A stretch of DNA of 64,000 nt from Bacteroidales bacterium (GTDB taxonomy: Bacteria; Bacteroidota; Bacteroidia; Bacteroidales; P3): assembly GCA_017455205.1 (NCBI GenBank), contig JAFTBM010000045.1, positions 1 through 64,000 of the forward strand. The letters are read 5' to 3'. Made by a program: the position numbers and the translations under genes. Positions 42,945 to 51,045 of the stretch are shown piece after piece (the first letter of the stretch is position 1; every line of letters begins with the position of its first letter). Below the pieces are notes generated by a model. That model saw only the letters and a list, made by a program, of their open reading frames with translations, searched no databases and was not told the origin of the DNA.

Positions 42945-43582
42945 TGCCCACTACCGACACCTACCGCACCCTCGCCACTCCCGCTGAAGGCATCTACAAG
43001 GAAAAAGGCTCCCGTTTCTTGGCCTTTGCCTACCCCGTGGCCGACACCAGCCAAGTCAAATCGCACCTCGACCAGCTCCGCAAGCAGTTCTTCGACGCCC
43101 GCCACCACTGCTACGCCTACCGCCTCGGGCCTCTGGGCGATACCTTCCGTGCTGTCGACGATGGTGAACCCTCGGGCACTGGCGGACGCCCTATCCACGG
43201 CCAACTGCTCTCCGCCGACCTCACCGACACCCTCATCGTGGTCGTGCGCTACTTCGGGGGTATCCTGCTCGGCACTTCACACCTATCCGCAGCCTATCGA
43301 GAAGCTGCCCGCGACGCTATCGCCCAAGCACAAATCATCGAGCGCACCATCGACCGCCACTACCTCCTCACTTTCCCCTACGAATCCATGAACGACATCA
43401 TGCGCCTGCTGCGCGACCTCGGCCTAAAACCCACCACACAACCCACCTACGCTGACCAGCTTTGCACCCTCCCCGTCGCCATCCGCCTTTCGCTCACCGA
43501 CCGCTTCCTCGCCGCTGCCTCCCAGCTCCGCTCCCTGCAACTCACCCCTCTGCCCGCCCCCTCCAATAATCCTCAATCCTGA
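42944..43582 (+). CDS. YigZ/IMPACT family protein
   Basis: A 212-residue protein of the YigZ family. The UPF0029/Impact N-terminal domain contains KEKGSRFLAFAYPV, DARHHCYAYRLG, DDGEPSGTGGRPI and VVVRYFGGILLGT. The C-terminal about 70 residues form the EF-G-like domain. Homologues bind RNA or influence translation under stress; exact role unknown. Translationally coupled to ribD by a TAATG junction. Confidence 0.92.
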   Translation: MPTTDTYRTLATPAEGIYKEKGSRFLAFAYPVADTSQVKSHLDQLRKQFFDARHHCYAYRLGPLGDTFRAVDDGEPSGTGGRPIHGQLLSADLTDTLIVVVRYFGGILLGTSHLSAAYREAARDAIAQAQIIERTIDRHYLLTFPYESMNDIMRLLRDLGLKPTTQPTYADQLCTLPVAIRLSLTDRFLAAASQLRSLQLTPLPAPSNNPQS

Positions 43583-43739
43583 TGCGACGGACAAACATAA
43601 TGGTCGCACCAACGGCAAGTCTCAACCACTGCATTGGCTGTGGTATGCACCAATAGTATCCTAAATATTTTGCAGAAAATCTTCGCCAAGAATTGCAACT
43701 GCAAGGTGTTCGAAGTGCCTCGCAAGCGGAGGTGAAGTC

Positions 43740-43905
43740 GGTAGGGACTTCCCCCGTGTTTCGTCCGTGCATAGTCCGTGTTTGGTCCGTGTTAGGTCCG
43801 TATCAAGTCGGAGGTGACACGGACCTGACACGGAGTTGACACGGAGATGACACGGACCAAGTGGGTGGAAAAAAGGTTATGGGTTATGGGTTATAGGTTA
43901 TGGAA
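43740..43905 (-). repeat. Repeat element A, copy 3 (minus orientation)
   Basis: The core 43755-43856 is exactly 102 bp. Units start every 11 bp (43755, 43766, 43777, 43788, 43799, then GGA-type units at 43810, 43821, 43832, 43843). GGTAGGGACTT marks the edge at 43739-43749. The A+T flank 43863-43903 has 7-bp repeats of the GGTTATG type. Fourteen bases near 43722 (CGCAAGCGGAGGTG) also occur, inverted, beyond the edge of copy 1. The rest of the gap 43583-44093 shows nothing else except the ccsA promoter. Confidence 0.87.
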
Positions 43906-44062
43906 GATTCCTCGGCTGTGGTGTTCCTTTCTGTATGTGGGTGAACTGACTTCCCGAGGGAAACTGGGGAGGTGAAGGACAGGCAAAGTAGGAGAGTTAC
44001 TAATAGGAAGAGAGCAATAAAAATCACCACTTTTGGCTATTGGCCGATTGTTGGAATATTCC

Positions 44063-44070
44063 TACCTTTG
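44063..44070 (+). promoter_or_regulatory. Bacteroidetes -7 box (TACCTTTG) for the cytochrome assembly gene
   Basis: TACCTTTG at 44063-44070 matches TAnnTTTG, 24 nt before ATG 44094. Its position excludes the longer open frame beginning at 44040. Confidence 0.65.
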
Positions 44071-44093
44071 CAAATCGAAAAACGAGTGCATCT

Positions 44094-46226
44094 ATGAAAT
44101 GTAAAGCAAAGACAATGCGTGTGGTACTGGTGGCGATTGTTGTGGCAGTGCTGGCTGCAGCCACCATCGTTGAGAAGCTCAACCCCGAAGTACACCTCTA
44201 CTCCACTTGGTGGTTCAGCCTGCTCCTGGCCGTGTTGGCTGTGGCAACCATTGCCAGTGCCGTGCAGGGCAAGATGTGGCGTCGCCCGTCGCTGCTGCTC
44301 ATCCACGCAGCGATTCCCCTCATTCTGCTTGGTGGCGGACTGACCACCTGGACTGGCGTTCACGGCAGCATCAAGCTTATGCCAGGCCAGCCCTCGTCCA
44401 CCTTCACCACCGATGGCCGTGAGGCCACACTCCCCTTCAGCCTCACGCTTGAGAGCTTCGAGGTGATACCCTACGCTGGCACCCGCACCCCGATGGACTT
44501 CCACAGCCGTGTCAGCATCGCAGGGCAGTCCTACGACATCTCCATGAACCACATCCTCCGCCACAGCGGCTACCGCTTCTACCAAGAGGACTACGACACC
44601 GACGGCAGCTCCACCCTCAGCATCGCCCGCGACCCGTGGGGCATTGCCGTAACCTACATCGGCTATGCCCTCTTGCTCCTCGGCCTCATAGGGCTTATGG
44701 TCAGCCCTCGCGGACGCTTCCGCACCCTGCTGCGTGCACCTGCCACACTACTGCTGCTGCTACTGGCCGCCAGCTCTGTCCAAGCTGCCCCACCAACCCT
44801 ACCCCGCCACGCAGCTGACCAGATGGGGCGCATGTATGTGCTCTACAAAGGGCGCGTATGCCCAGTGCAGACCCTCGCCAAGGATTTCACCACCAAGCTC
44901 ACTGGCAAGGCCACCTATCAAGGTCTCACCCCCGAGCAGGTGCTCAGCGGCTTCCTCTTCTACTACAGCCAATGGGCCGCCGAACCTATGGTGAAAATCA
45001 AAGGTGCCGGCGACTGGACGCTCGAAGGCTCTACCCACCATGTGGATAGCCGCACCTCCATTGCCAGCCTCGCCTTCCTCGACCACGCCAGCCTCTCGCC
45101 GCAGACCGACAAAAACATCCGTGCCGCCGCCGAAAAATACAACCTTGCACGCATGCTCACCAGCGGACGGCTGCTCAAACTCTTCCCCGTTGCCGACAGC
45201 ACAGGCACACTGGGCTGGTACGGGCAAAACGATGATGTCCCCCTCACCATCGGCGACGATGAGTACCTCTTCATCCGCCACAGCATCGGCTACTGGCAGG
45301 AACTGGTGGTCAATGCTGATTGGATACAGTTAAACCTCGTTTTTGAGAAAACACGTGCCTACCAGCAGCAGCATGCCGTTGCACTCCCCACACCATCGCG
45401 CGAGTACTCCGAGCGGCTCTACAACTCGCTGACCACTGGTCGCTGGCTGCCGATGCTCTGCATCACCCTCGGCCTGCTGGCCTTCGCCTGCAGCCTCCTC
45501 GCGCGGCATCGCCCCAGCCTCTGGCCACGCTGGCTGGGTATCGCCTGCACCGCCTACCTATCGCTCCTGACCGCCTACCTCCTGCTCATCTTCATCTTCC
45601 GCTGGATAGCTGGCGGGCACGCCCCTATGGCTGGCGGATTCGACTCGATGAACCTTATGTCTATCGTCATCGGCCTCGTGGCTCTCGCATTCTCTTGTCA
45701 TTGCAGAAAAACCTCAATCTCCAATTCTCAATTCTCGGTTTCTGCAGCCATGCTCACCATTGGATTCTGCCAACTGGTGGCCATGATTAGCGGTGCCAAT
45801 CCCCCTATCACCAACCTCATGCCTGTCCTCAACTCACCGCTGCTGACGCTCCACGTGGCCGTCATCATGTGCGCCTATGCACTGCTCTTCTTCGTCATGA
45901 TGTGCGGCGTGGCTGGCCTCATCGTGGGAGGCGAAGACTATCGGCGTACCACCACGCTGCTGCTCTACCCTGCGGTCTTCCTACTCGCCCTCGGCATCAT
46001 CATTGGTGCCGTGTGGGCCAACATCTCGTGGGGCAACTACTGGTCGTGGGATCCCAAGGAGGTCTGGGCACTCATCACCCTCATCGTCTACGCCCTGCCG
46101 CTGCACCCCACGCTCCTGCACCGCCCCCGAACATTCTACCTCTACTGCACACTGGCCTTCTTGAGTGTGGTGATCACCTACTTCGGTGTCAATTTGCTAC
46201 TTGGCGGAATGCATGCCTACAATTAG
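44094..46226 (+). CDS. ResB-CcsA fusion, system II cytochrome c biogenesis protein
   Basis: A 710-residue inner-membrane protein for heme delivery and attachment to c-type apocytochromes. The N-terminal ResB/Ccs1-like part has helices at about 7-28, 34-55 and 62-82, a periplasmic region with GSIKLMPGQPS, and a helix near 185-205. A large periplasmic section follows. The C-terminal CcsA part has multiple helices and the tryptophan-rich WGNYWSWDPKEVWALI motif, with conserved His residues (HVAVIMCAY). Bacteroidota commonly fuse the two proteins. The segment KTSISNSQFSVS near residue 545 is encoded by a scrap of the repeat A flank. The likely client nearby is the di-heme oxidoreductase. Confidence 0.93.
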   Translation: MKCKAKTMRVVLVAIVVAVLAAATIVEKLNPEVHLYSTWWFSLLLAVLAVATIASAVQGKMWRRPSLLLIHAAIPLILLGGGLTTWTGVHGSIKLMPGQPSSTFTTDGREATLPFSLTLESFEVIPYAGTRTPMDFHSRVSIAGQSYDISMNHILRHSGYRFYQEDYDTDGSSTLSIARDPWGIAVTYIGYALLLLGLIGLMVSPRGRFRTLLRAPATLLLLLLAASSVQAAPPTLPRHAADQMGRMYVLYKGRVCPVQTLAKDFTTKLTGKATYQGLTPEQVLSGFLFYYSQWAAEPMVKIKGAGDWTLEGSTHHVDSRTSIASLAFLDHASLSPQTDKNIRAAAEKYNLARMLTSGRLLKLFPVADSTGTLGWYGQNDDVPLTIGDDEYLFIRHSIGYWQELVVNADWIQLNLVFEKTRAYQQQHAVALPTPSREYSERLYNSLTTGRWLPMLCITLGLLAFACSLLARHRPSLWPRWLGIACTAYLSLLTAYLLLIFIFRWIAGGHAPMAGGFDSMNLMSIVIGLVALAFSCHCRKTSISNSQFSVSAAMLTIGFCQLVAMISGANPPITNLMPVLNSPLLTLHVAVIMCAYALLFFVMMCGVAGLIVGGEDYRRTTTLLLYPAVFLLALGIIIGAVWANISWGNYWSWDPKEVWALITLIVYALPLHPTLLHRPRTFYLYCTLAFLSVVITYFGVNLLLGGMHAYN
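45713..45742 (+). repeat. Fragment of repeat A flank inside coding sequence
   Basis: The stretch contains CAATTCTCAATTCTC, identical over 15 bases to the 7-bp repeat flank of element A copy 1 (141-165). It is read in frame as Ser/Ile/Asn/Gln codons in a loop between predicted membrane helices. Confidence 0.6.
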
Positions 46227-46426
46227 GCTCACCACCTCTCGCACCCCTAATGGGTGGTGACGGTGTTGCTGACCGCTGGTAAGCCACATTACTGGATATT
46301 CTTATCTTATCCACCAGTCTCTTTATCCTACTGCACGGATAGGCACTATTTATGCATGCAGAGATACGATTTGGTTTTCCAACGTAGCCAAATTTTTCTC
46401 TACTTTACTCGAAAGGGGATGAAGGC

Positions 46427-46467
46427 AAAAAAAGGGGATGCCTCAAAAGTCTTGAAGCAACCCCTTT
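46427..46467 (-). terminator. Rho-independent terminator of the di-heme oxidoreductase operon
   Basis: On the minus strand AAAGGGG (46467-46461) pairs with CCCCTTT (46437-46431), extended inside by TGC/GCA and TCAA/TTGA, and a seven-T run ends at 46427. It lies about 30 nt past the stop at 46496. The gap 46227-46495 otherwise shows a weak hairpin (46230-46260) and a scrap of the repeat flank (46482-46494). Confidence 0.75.
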
Positions 46468-46495
46468 ATCACTTATAATCTGTAACCTATAACCC

Positions 46496-48079
46496 TTAAA
46501 TGGCCTCAATGAATTTCACCACGGCATCGCGGTCGGCCTTCGGGAGTTGACGGAAGGCTTCGACGGTGCGGCGGGCGTCGCTCTGCTGCGAGCCGTGCCA
46601 CATAATGGCCTCGATGACGTTGCGTGCGCGGCAGTCGTGGAGGCGGTCGTTATGGCCAGAGCAGATGGGAGCTAAGCCTCTGCCCCAAAGCGGGGTGGTG
46701 CGGCACCAGCCGGTCCGGATGTCGTTGACCATGAAGAGGCGGTGTTGCACCATGTCGGAATAGGGCCAGATTTTCTGGTGCGGGTAGCGTGGCAGACGGT
46801 TATCAGCATCGGCAAAGAATTCGTTGGGGTCGGTGAAGCGGTCTTCGCCCGTCTGCCAACTGGGGCGGTGGCAGTAGGCACAGCCGAGGTCGGAGAAGAG
46901 CTTTTTGCCCCGCTGGACGGTTGCATCGTTCATATTGCGTGCGGCAGGTACGGCGAGGCCGCGGTGCCACACCATGAAGTTGATGTAGTCCTTATCGCTC
47001 ATCTCGATGGGGAGGGTGTCGCAGGTGAGGTAGTTGTAGATGTCCTGTTCCACATTGCCACTGACGCGCCACTGTGGGAAGAGGTCGTAGAACTTGGCTT
47101 GCACGTCGGGATCCTGCGAGGCCTTGGTTGCATAGATGGAGGGAGTGAGGCTGAGGTAGTGCTTGCGGCGATCGCTGCGGGTAACGTTGGTGATGTTCCA
47201 GATGGCGTTGGCACCGGCTGCATCCTGCAGAGGGCCTCGGCTGAGGGCGTAGGTGAAGCGTTTGGGATGGTTGGTGTTGCCATAGAGGGAGGCCCAGTTG
47301 CCACCAGCCCAGATGGCGGGGTTGAGTTGGAGGTAGCCGTCCTGTTCTTCCTTCATGTATTGGGCTTTGAGCGAGTCGTCGTCGATGGCGTCGAGCAGGC
47401 CAGTGCCGTAGATACCGATGGTGGTCTCCAGGCGGAAGCCGAGGTTGGCATAGTCGGTGGTGAGGGGGGCGTAGAAGGCGGCTTCGGGGATGTTCACTTC
47501 GGGGTAGATGAGGTCGTAGGTCTCACCGTCGGGGAAGGCGTTGCCCCACTCGTCGGTGTAGGGAAGCCACTGGATGTCGATCATGCTCTCGTCGATGGAG
47601 GGCTTGAAGGGCTCGACGGCCTTGGTCTGCGGCATACCAGCCACCGATGCCTCATAGGCGTTGGTAGTCTTGTTGTAGACGACGAGGAGGTAGCCGTTGC
47701 CCCAGTCGTCGGCGCGATAGCGGTTCATGCGGCGGCCGTGACCATAGCCGGGGTGGCAGCTTTCGCACGAAGAACGGACATAGAGGGGACCAAGGCCGTT
47801 GAACGGCGGGTTGTTCTGGGTGATGGTGTGTTCGAAGAAGAACTCACCATACTTGAAGGCATTGACCATACCAGCCTGCTCGGTGGCGGGGGTAGGATCC
47901 TCGTAGGCCGAGGCCGACTGGTTGAAAGTGGTACCCAGCAGGCCGCCAGCGTAGGTCTCCTCGCTGATGCCGGGGGCTGGCTGCACTGCACTGCTTTGCT
48001 CGGGCTCATCGTCCTTGCAGGAGGCAAAGAGGCCACCTGCCAACAGGGCTATCCCTGCGATGATTACTTGTCGGTTCAT
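46496..48079 (-). CDS. Di-heme oxidoreductase-family lipoprotein (DUF1111, c-type cytochrome)
   Basis: A 527-residue lipoprotein (signal ending LFASC). Two heme c attachment sites are visible: CESCH near residue 104, followed by GYGHGRR, and CAYCH near residue 403. PLWGRGLAPICSGHNDRLHD near the C-terminus matches the DHOR/DUF1111 family, which resembles cytochrome c peroxidases. Electron donor and substrate unknown. It needs system II maturation, and a ResB-CcsA gene lies 270 bp away convergently. It is the third gene of an operon with a porin and an imelysin lipoprotein; this combination suggests metal (iron) uptake linked to redox. Confidence 0.9.
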   Translation of the reverse strand: MNRQVIIAGIALLAGGLFASCKDDEPEQSSAVQPAPGISEETYAGGLLGTTFNQSASAYEDPTPATEQAGMVNAFKYGEFFFEHTITQNNPPFNGLGPLYVRSSCESCHPGYGHGRRMNRYRADDWGNGYLLVVYNKTTNAYEASVAGMPQTKAVEPFKPSIDESMIDIQWLPYTDEWGNAFPDGETYDLIYPEVNIPEAAFYAPLTTDYANLGFRLETTIGIYGTGLLDAIDDDSLKAQYMKEEQDGYLQLNPAIWAGGNWASLYGNTNHPKRFTYALSRGPLQDAAGANAIWNITNVTRSDRRKHYLSLTPSIYATKASQDPDVQAKFYDLFPQWRVSGNVEQDIYNYLTCDTLPIEMSDKDYINFMVWHRGLAVPAARNMNDATVQRGKKLFSDLGCAYCHRPSWQTGEDRFTDPNEFFADADNRLPRYPHQKIWPYSDMVQHRLFMVNDIRTGWCRTTPLWGRGLAPICSGHNDRLHDCRARNVIEAIMWHGSQQSDARRTVEAFRQLPKADRDAVVKFIEAI

Positions 48080-48095
48080 GATATTGTCTTTTGTT

Positions 48096-49286
48096 TTAGA
48101 GTGTACGCAAAGCTTCGTTGATTTCGCTCAATGCATCGCTCAAAGCGGCACAGGCTTCCACGGCCACACCATTGGCGGCATTGGTGTAGTTGAGAGCAAA
48201 GGGACCGACGGCCTTGGCGGCCTCGATCTTGGCAATGGCATTGCTGATTGCAGCCTCTACCTTGGCATCGAGCGCGGCATTTGCACTGCCGAGCAGGCTG
48301 TGAAGCGACTTGCTGTTGTCGCGCTGACCTTCCACACCACCGTAGTAGACATTCTCGATACTCTTGATGTTGTTGATGAAGTCGGCGTAGGACATGTAAC
48401 TGTAGGGACTCTCGATATAGGTTACATCATCGCCGCTATAGGCAGCATTGATTTTGGAGGTGCCCACCTCGTCGGCAATGTCGATGCTTCCCTGCACGAT
48501 AGCCATCACGGCAGCCAGCTTGGTACGATAGGTAGAACCGGCGTTACCAGCGTTCTTCATATTCTCGCCATAGCTAACAGCGCTGCTGGCAACGGTGTAT
48601 TGGAGCTCAATATCGTCGAGTTTGGCAATGTGTGCGGCAGGGGCATCGTCTCCAAGCCAACCCACTTCGAGCTGGTAGCAGCGGTTGCGCAGGTCTCCAG
48701 CGACGGCCACCACGTAGATCCACTGGTCGGCGGTGATGTCCGAGACATTCTTGGGCTGACCGCCTGCGAAGAGGATATACTCGATGCCGTGGAATCCAAG
48801 CAGGGCTTGCCCCAATTGTTCGCCAGCCACCACATCGCCATCGTCGGCATTGAGTGAAGCAAGCATGTTGGGCGATGCCATCAAGTTGGCGAAGGCAGTT
48901 TCGTCAAGTGGCCACGAGTCGATGTGGGGGTCTACACCGAAGTCGCCAGCAGCACCGAAGAGGAAAGCCTCGCTTTTCTCCCACTGCTCTCGGGCAGCGA
49001 GGAAGGTGCTGCACGCTTGGTTGAAGCCGTTTTGGTCGGGGTTGGCCTTGAGCGCTGCCAGTTCGCTGGCCAATTGCTCGGCCTTGGCGGCGAGGGCCAT
49101 GTAGGTGGGAGCCACGGTGTGGTCTACAAACTGGGCTGCAATGGCGGCAGCTTGTGCATCGGCTACACTGACCGCGTTGCCAGCATTGGTGGTTGCTGCA
49201 GTGTCGTCGTCTTTCCCGCAGGAAGCGAACACCAAGGTGGCCGATGCTAATGCCACCGCGATGGTTTTGCTGAATGAGTGTTTCAT
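48096..49286 (-). CDS. Imelysin-family lipoprotein (IrpA/M75-like)
   Basis: A 396-residue lipoprotein; ATG 49286 gives a signal ending VFASCGKDDD (the frame continues 13 codons upstream). The imelysin fold is indicated by HIDSWPLDE and the GxHxxE motif in GFHGIEYILF. No peptidase activity is established for this family; members such as IrpA and the EfeO-like proteins are linked to iron uptake. It lies 35 bp after the porin gene and 16 bp before the di-heme oxidoreductase gene. From memory, imelysin-like genes are often found beside DHOR genes. Confidence 0.9.
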   Translation of the reverse strand: MKHSFSKTIAVALASATLVFASCGKDDDTAATTNAGNAVSVADAQAAAIAAQFVDHTVAPTYMALAAKAEQLASELAALKANPDQNGFNQACSTFLAAREQWEKSEAFLFGAAGDFGVDPHIDSWPLDETAFANLMASPNMLASLNADDGDVVAGEQLGQALLGFHGIEYILFAGGQPKNVSDITADQWIYVVAVAGDLRNRCYQLEVGWLGDDAPAAHIAKLDDIELQYTVASSAVSYGENMKNAGNAGSTYRTKLAAVMAIVQGSIDIADEVGTSKINAAYSGDDVTYIESPYSYMSYADFINNIKSIENVYYGGVEGQRDNSKSLHSLLGSANAALDAKVEAAISNAIAKIEAAKAVGPFALNYTNAANGVAVEACAALSDALSEINEALRTL

Positions 49287-49321
49287 AATAGTGATAATGT
49301 TGATTGGTTTTTTGTTTGTGT

Positions 49322-50626
49322 TCAATGCTTGAAGTATCCCGCCCAGGTAACGCCGAGAGCTATATATGGCTCATTGTTGTAGGTTCCAGGCTTGCCCACA
49401 CCGCGCAGGCTGTATTCCGCCTTGACGGCCACCTCGGGTATGGGGTAGTAGTTGAGGCCAGCTGTTAGTATCTGCTTCTCTGCCCAAGCTACGTCCATAA
49501 AGCCGCTGGCAGGAATGAAGCTGTCGTAGTGGTCGTAGCGACCGAAGAGCCAAAGTTTGCGACTGCTGTGCGACCACCCCAGGAGGTTCACACCCGCCTC
49601 GCACGAGGCATCCCACGCATGCTCGCCCACCGTGGTGTGGGGGTAGGGATTGCCGTTCATGGTGGTCTGGTTCTTGTTGAGCGTGGAGATAAGCCCAGCA
49701 TCGCCGAGGCTGCCGTAGTCGAAGTTGCCCCTCGCGATGAATGCCTTGCTCTTGTAGGCGAAGTCGAATGCCCCGATGGCCACTATGCCTGTCGCGCCAT
49801 AGTAGCGCGAGGTCGCGGGGTAGATGGTGGTGCGGATGTCGTTGTTGAAGCATCGCCCGACGTAGCCGCTAAGGCTCAAGCGCAGCCCTTTGATGCCAGT
49901 CCAATCCAACCGTGCAGCACCAGCCAGCCCGTTGGCGGGGCGAAACTCGTAGGGCGAGGCCGAGCCGTTGTGTACCCATCCTGCATCGTTGAAGAGGTTG
50001 CTGTTGAGGGCAGGGAGCAGCTGCGCCTCGTAGCGCCAGTGGCCAACCTTGCCCCAGAGGCTCACTCCCGTCTCGTGCCAGGTGCAGGGCATAATGGTGT
50101 TCTCGCCCTCGGGACGGTAGACGGTGAAAAATTGCGTGGGGAGATGCCCATTGTTGGTCATACCGACTGGCACCACGATGTGGCCCGCACGAATATTGAG
50201 CCAGGGGTTGAAGCTTTTCTGCACCCAGAATTGCTCGAGCGCCACCTCGCCGCCACGCTCAATCTCGTGTTCAAACTCCCCCGTCTCCTCAGTCTCCATC
50301 TCGACGGCGGCTTCGATGCCTCCGTGCTCAAACTCCACCTCGGTGCCCATGCTCCAGCCGTGGCCGAAGTCGTAGCCCAGCATGATGACGGCGTGGGGCA
50401 AATCCACGCGTCCGTAGGAGGGCGCATCTTTGTAGCGGCTGGCATAGCTGTAGCGGAAGACGTTGTCGCTATAGAAGTGGCGACTGTAGACTGCCTCGCC
50501 GTAGCCACCGATGGTCAGACGTGGGGCTTTGGAGCTAACGGTGTCGGCATTTTGAGCCACTGCAGAAGGCGAAACCAAGAGCATCAAAGCGGCTGAAAGC
50601 ACTGAAAGAATGTGTTTTGTTCTCAT
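49322..50626 (-). CDS. Outer-membrane porin-like beta-barrel
   Basis: A 434-residue protein with signal peptide (ending SAVAQ). It consists of amphipathic strands such as LTIGGYGEAVYSRHF, HAVIMLGYDFGHGWSMGTEVEFEHGG, WLNIRAGHIVVPVGMTNN and the C-terminal YIALGVTWAGYF. The arrangement is like phosphate-selective or carbohydrate-type 16-18-stranded porins of Bacteroidota. An acidic loop (METEETGEFEHEIERGGE, about residues 111-128) could bind cations. First gene of the porin-imelysin-DHOR operon, with a -7 box 25 nt upstream. Confidence 0.85.
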   Translation of the reverse strand: MRTKHILSVLSAALMLLVSPSAVAQNADTVSSKAPRLTIGGYGEAVYSRHFYSDNVFRYSYASRYKDAPSYGRVDLPHAVIMLGYDFGHGWSMGTEVEFEHGGIEAAVEMETEETGEFEHEIERGGEVALEQFWVQKSFNPWLNIRAGHIVVPVGMTNNGHLPTQFFTVYRPEGENTIMPCTWHETGVSLWGKVGHWRYEAQLLPALNSNLFNDAGWVHNGSASPYEFRPANGLAGAARLDWTGIKGLRLSLSGYVGRCFNNDIRTTIYPATSRYYGATGIVAIGAFDFAYKSKAFIARGNFDYGSLGDAGLISTLNKNQTTMNGNPYPHTTVGEHAWDASCEAGVNLLGWSHSSRKLWLFGRYDHYDSFIPASGFMDVAWAEKQILTAGLNYYPIPEVAVKAEYSLRGVGKPGTYNNEPYIALGVTWAGYFKH

Positions 50627-50650
50627 CTGTCAGAATTTGAAACGACAGGG

Positions 50651-50658
50651 CAAAGATA
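50651..50658 (-). promoter_or_regulatory. Bacteroidetes -7 box (TATCTTTG) for the porin operon
   Basis: The minus strand reads TATCTTTG at 50658-50651, matching TAnnTTTG, 25 nt before the porin start. No Fur-type palindrome was recognised around it. Confidence 0.6.
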
Positions 50659-50919
50659 GCACCTTGCGGCAAATGACACCTATCACCAATAGTGGTGATT
50701 TTTCGCCTATCTGCACGTCAAGTCAGTGTTCAAACGGCTTGTGCTGCACTCCACAGCAGAAGGGCATACCTGACAATCAAACAGCGCCTATGGAAGTGCA
50801 ACGAAAGCTATAATAGACTGGGAATGAACATATCGCAAACTAATCACCAGACCCTATCATCTTTTCCACAGCCCTAAATTGTCCGCTTCTGCAACTTGCT
50901 CATTATAAGATACTTCTTC

Positions 50920-50992
50920 GGCAGTTCTTCAATAGTTCTTCAATAGTTCTTCAATAGCGCATTGAAGAACTATTGAAGAACGATTGAATATC
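50920..50992. repeat. Repeat element B, copy 2
   Basis: Direct AGTTCTTC-type units end at 50930, 50941 and 50952 (AATAGTTCTTC at 50931 and 50942). Inverted units follow: CATTGAAGAAC (50960), TATTGAAGAAC (50971) and the diverged GATTGAATATC (50982). Period 11 bp, as in copy 1 at 27.0 kb. The rest of the 419-bp gap 50627-51045 shows no other feature. Confidence 0.82.
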
Positions 50993-51045
50993 TGTCGGAT
51001 ATCGGACGGGGGGAAAGGTAGGCTGACGGGGGGTAGAAAAAGGGG

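Noticed and set aside
43583..43739. Short gene fragment after yigZ (encoding a CIGCG-like peptide)
   Set aside because: Only about 25 codons are open and no homologous domain is recognisable.
44040..44093. Longer N-terminus for the ResB-CcsA protein
   Set aside because: The -7 box at 44063-44070 lies inside this extension, so it would not be transcribed.
46230..46260. Terminator directly after the ResB-CcsA gene
   Set aside because: An 8-bp stem is present but no T run follows, so I left it unlisted as a terminator.
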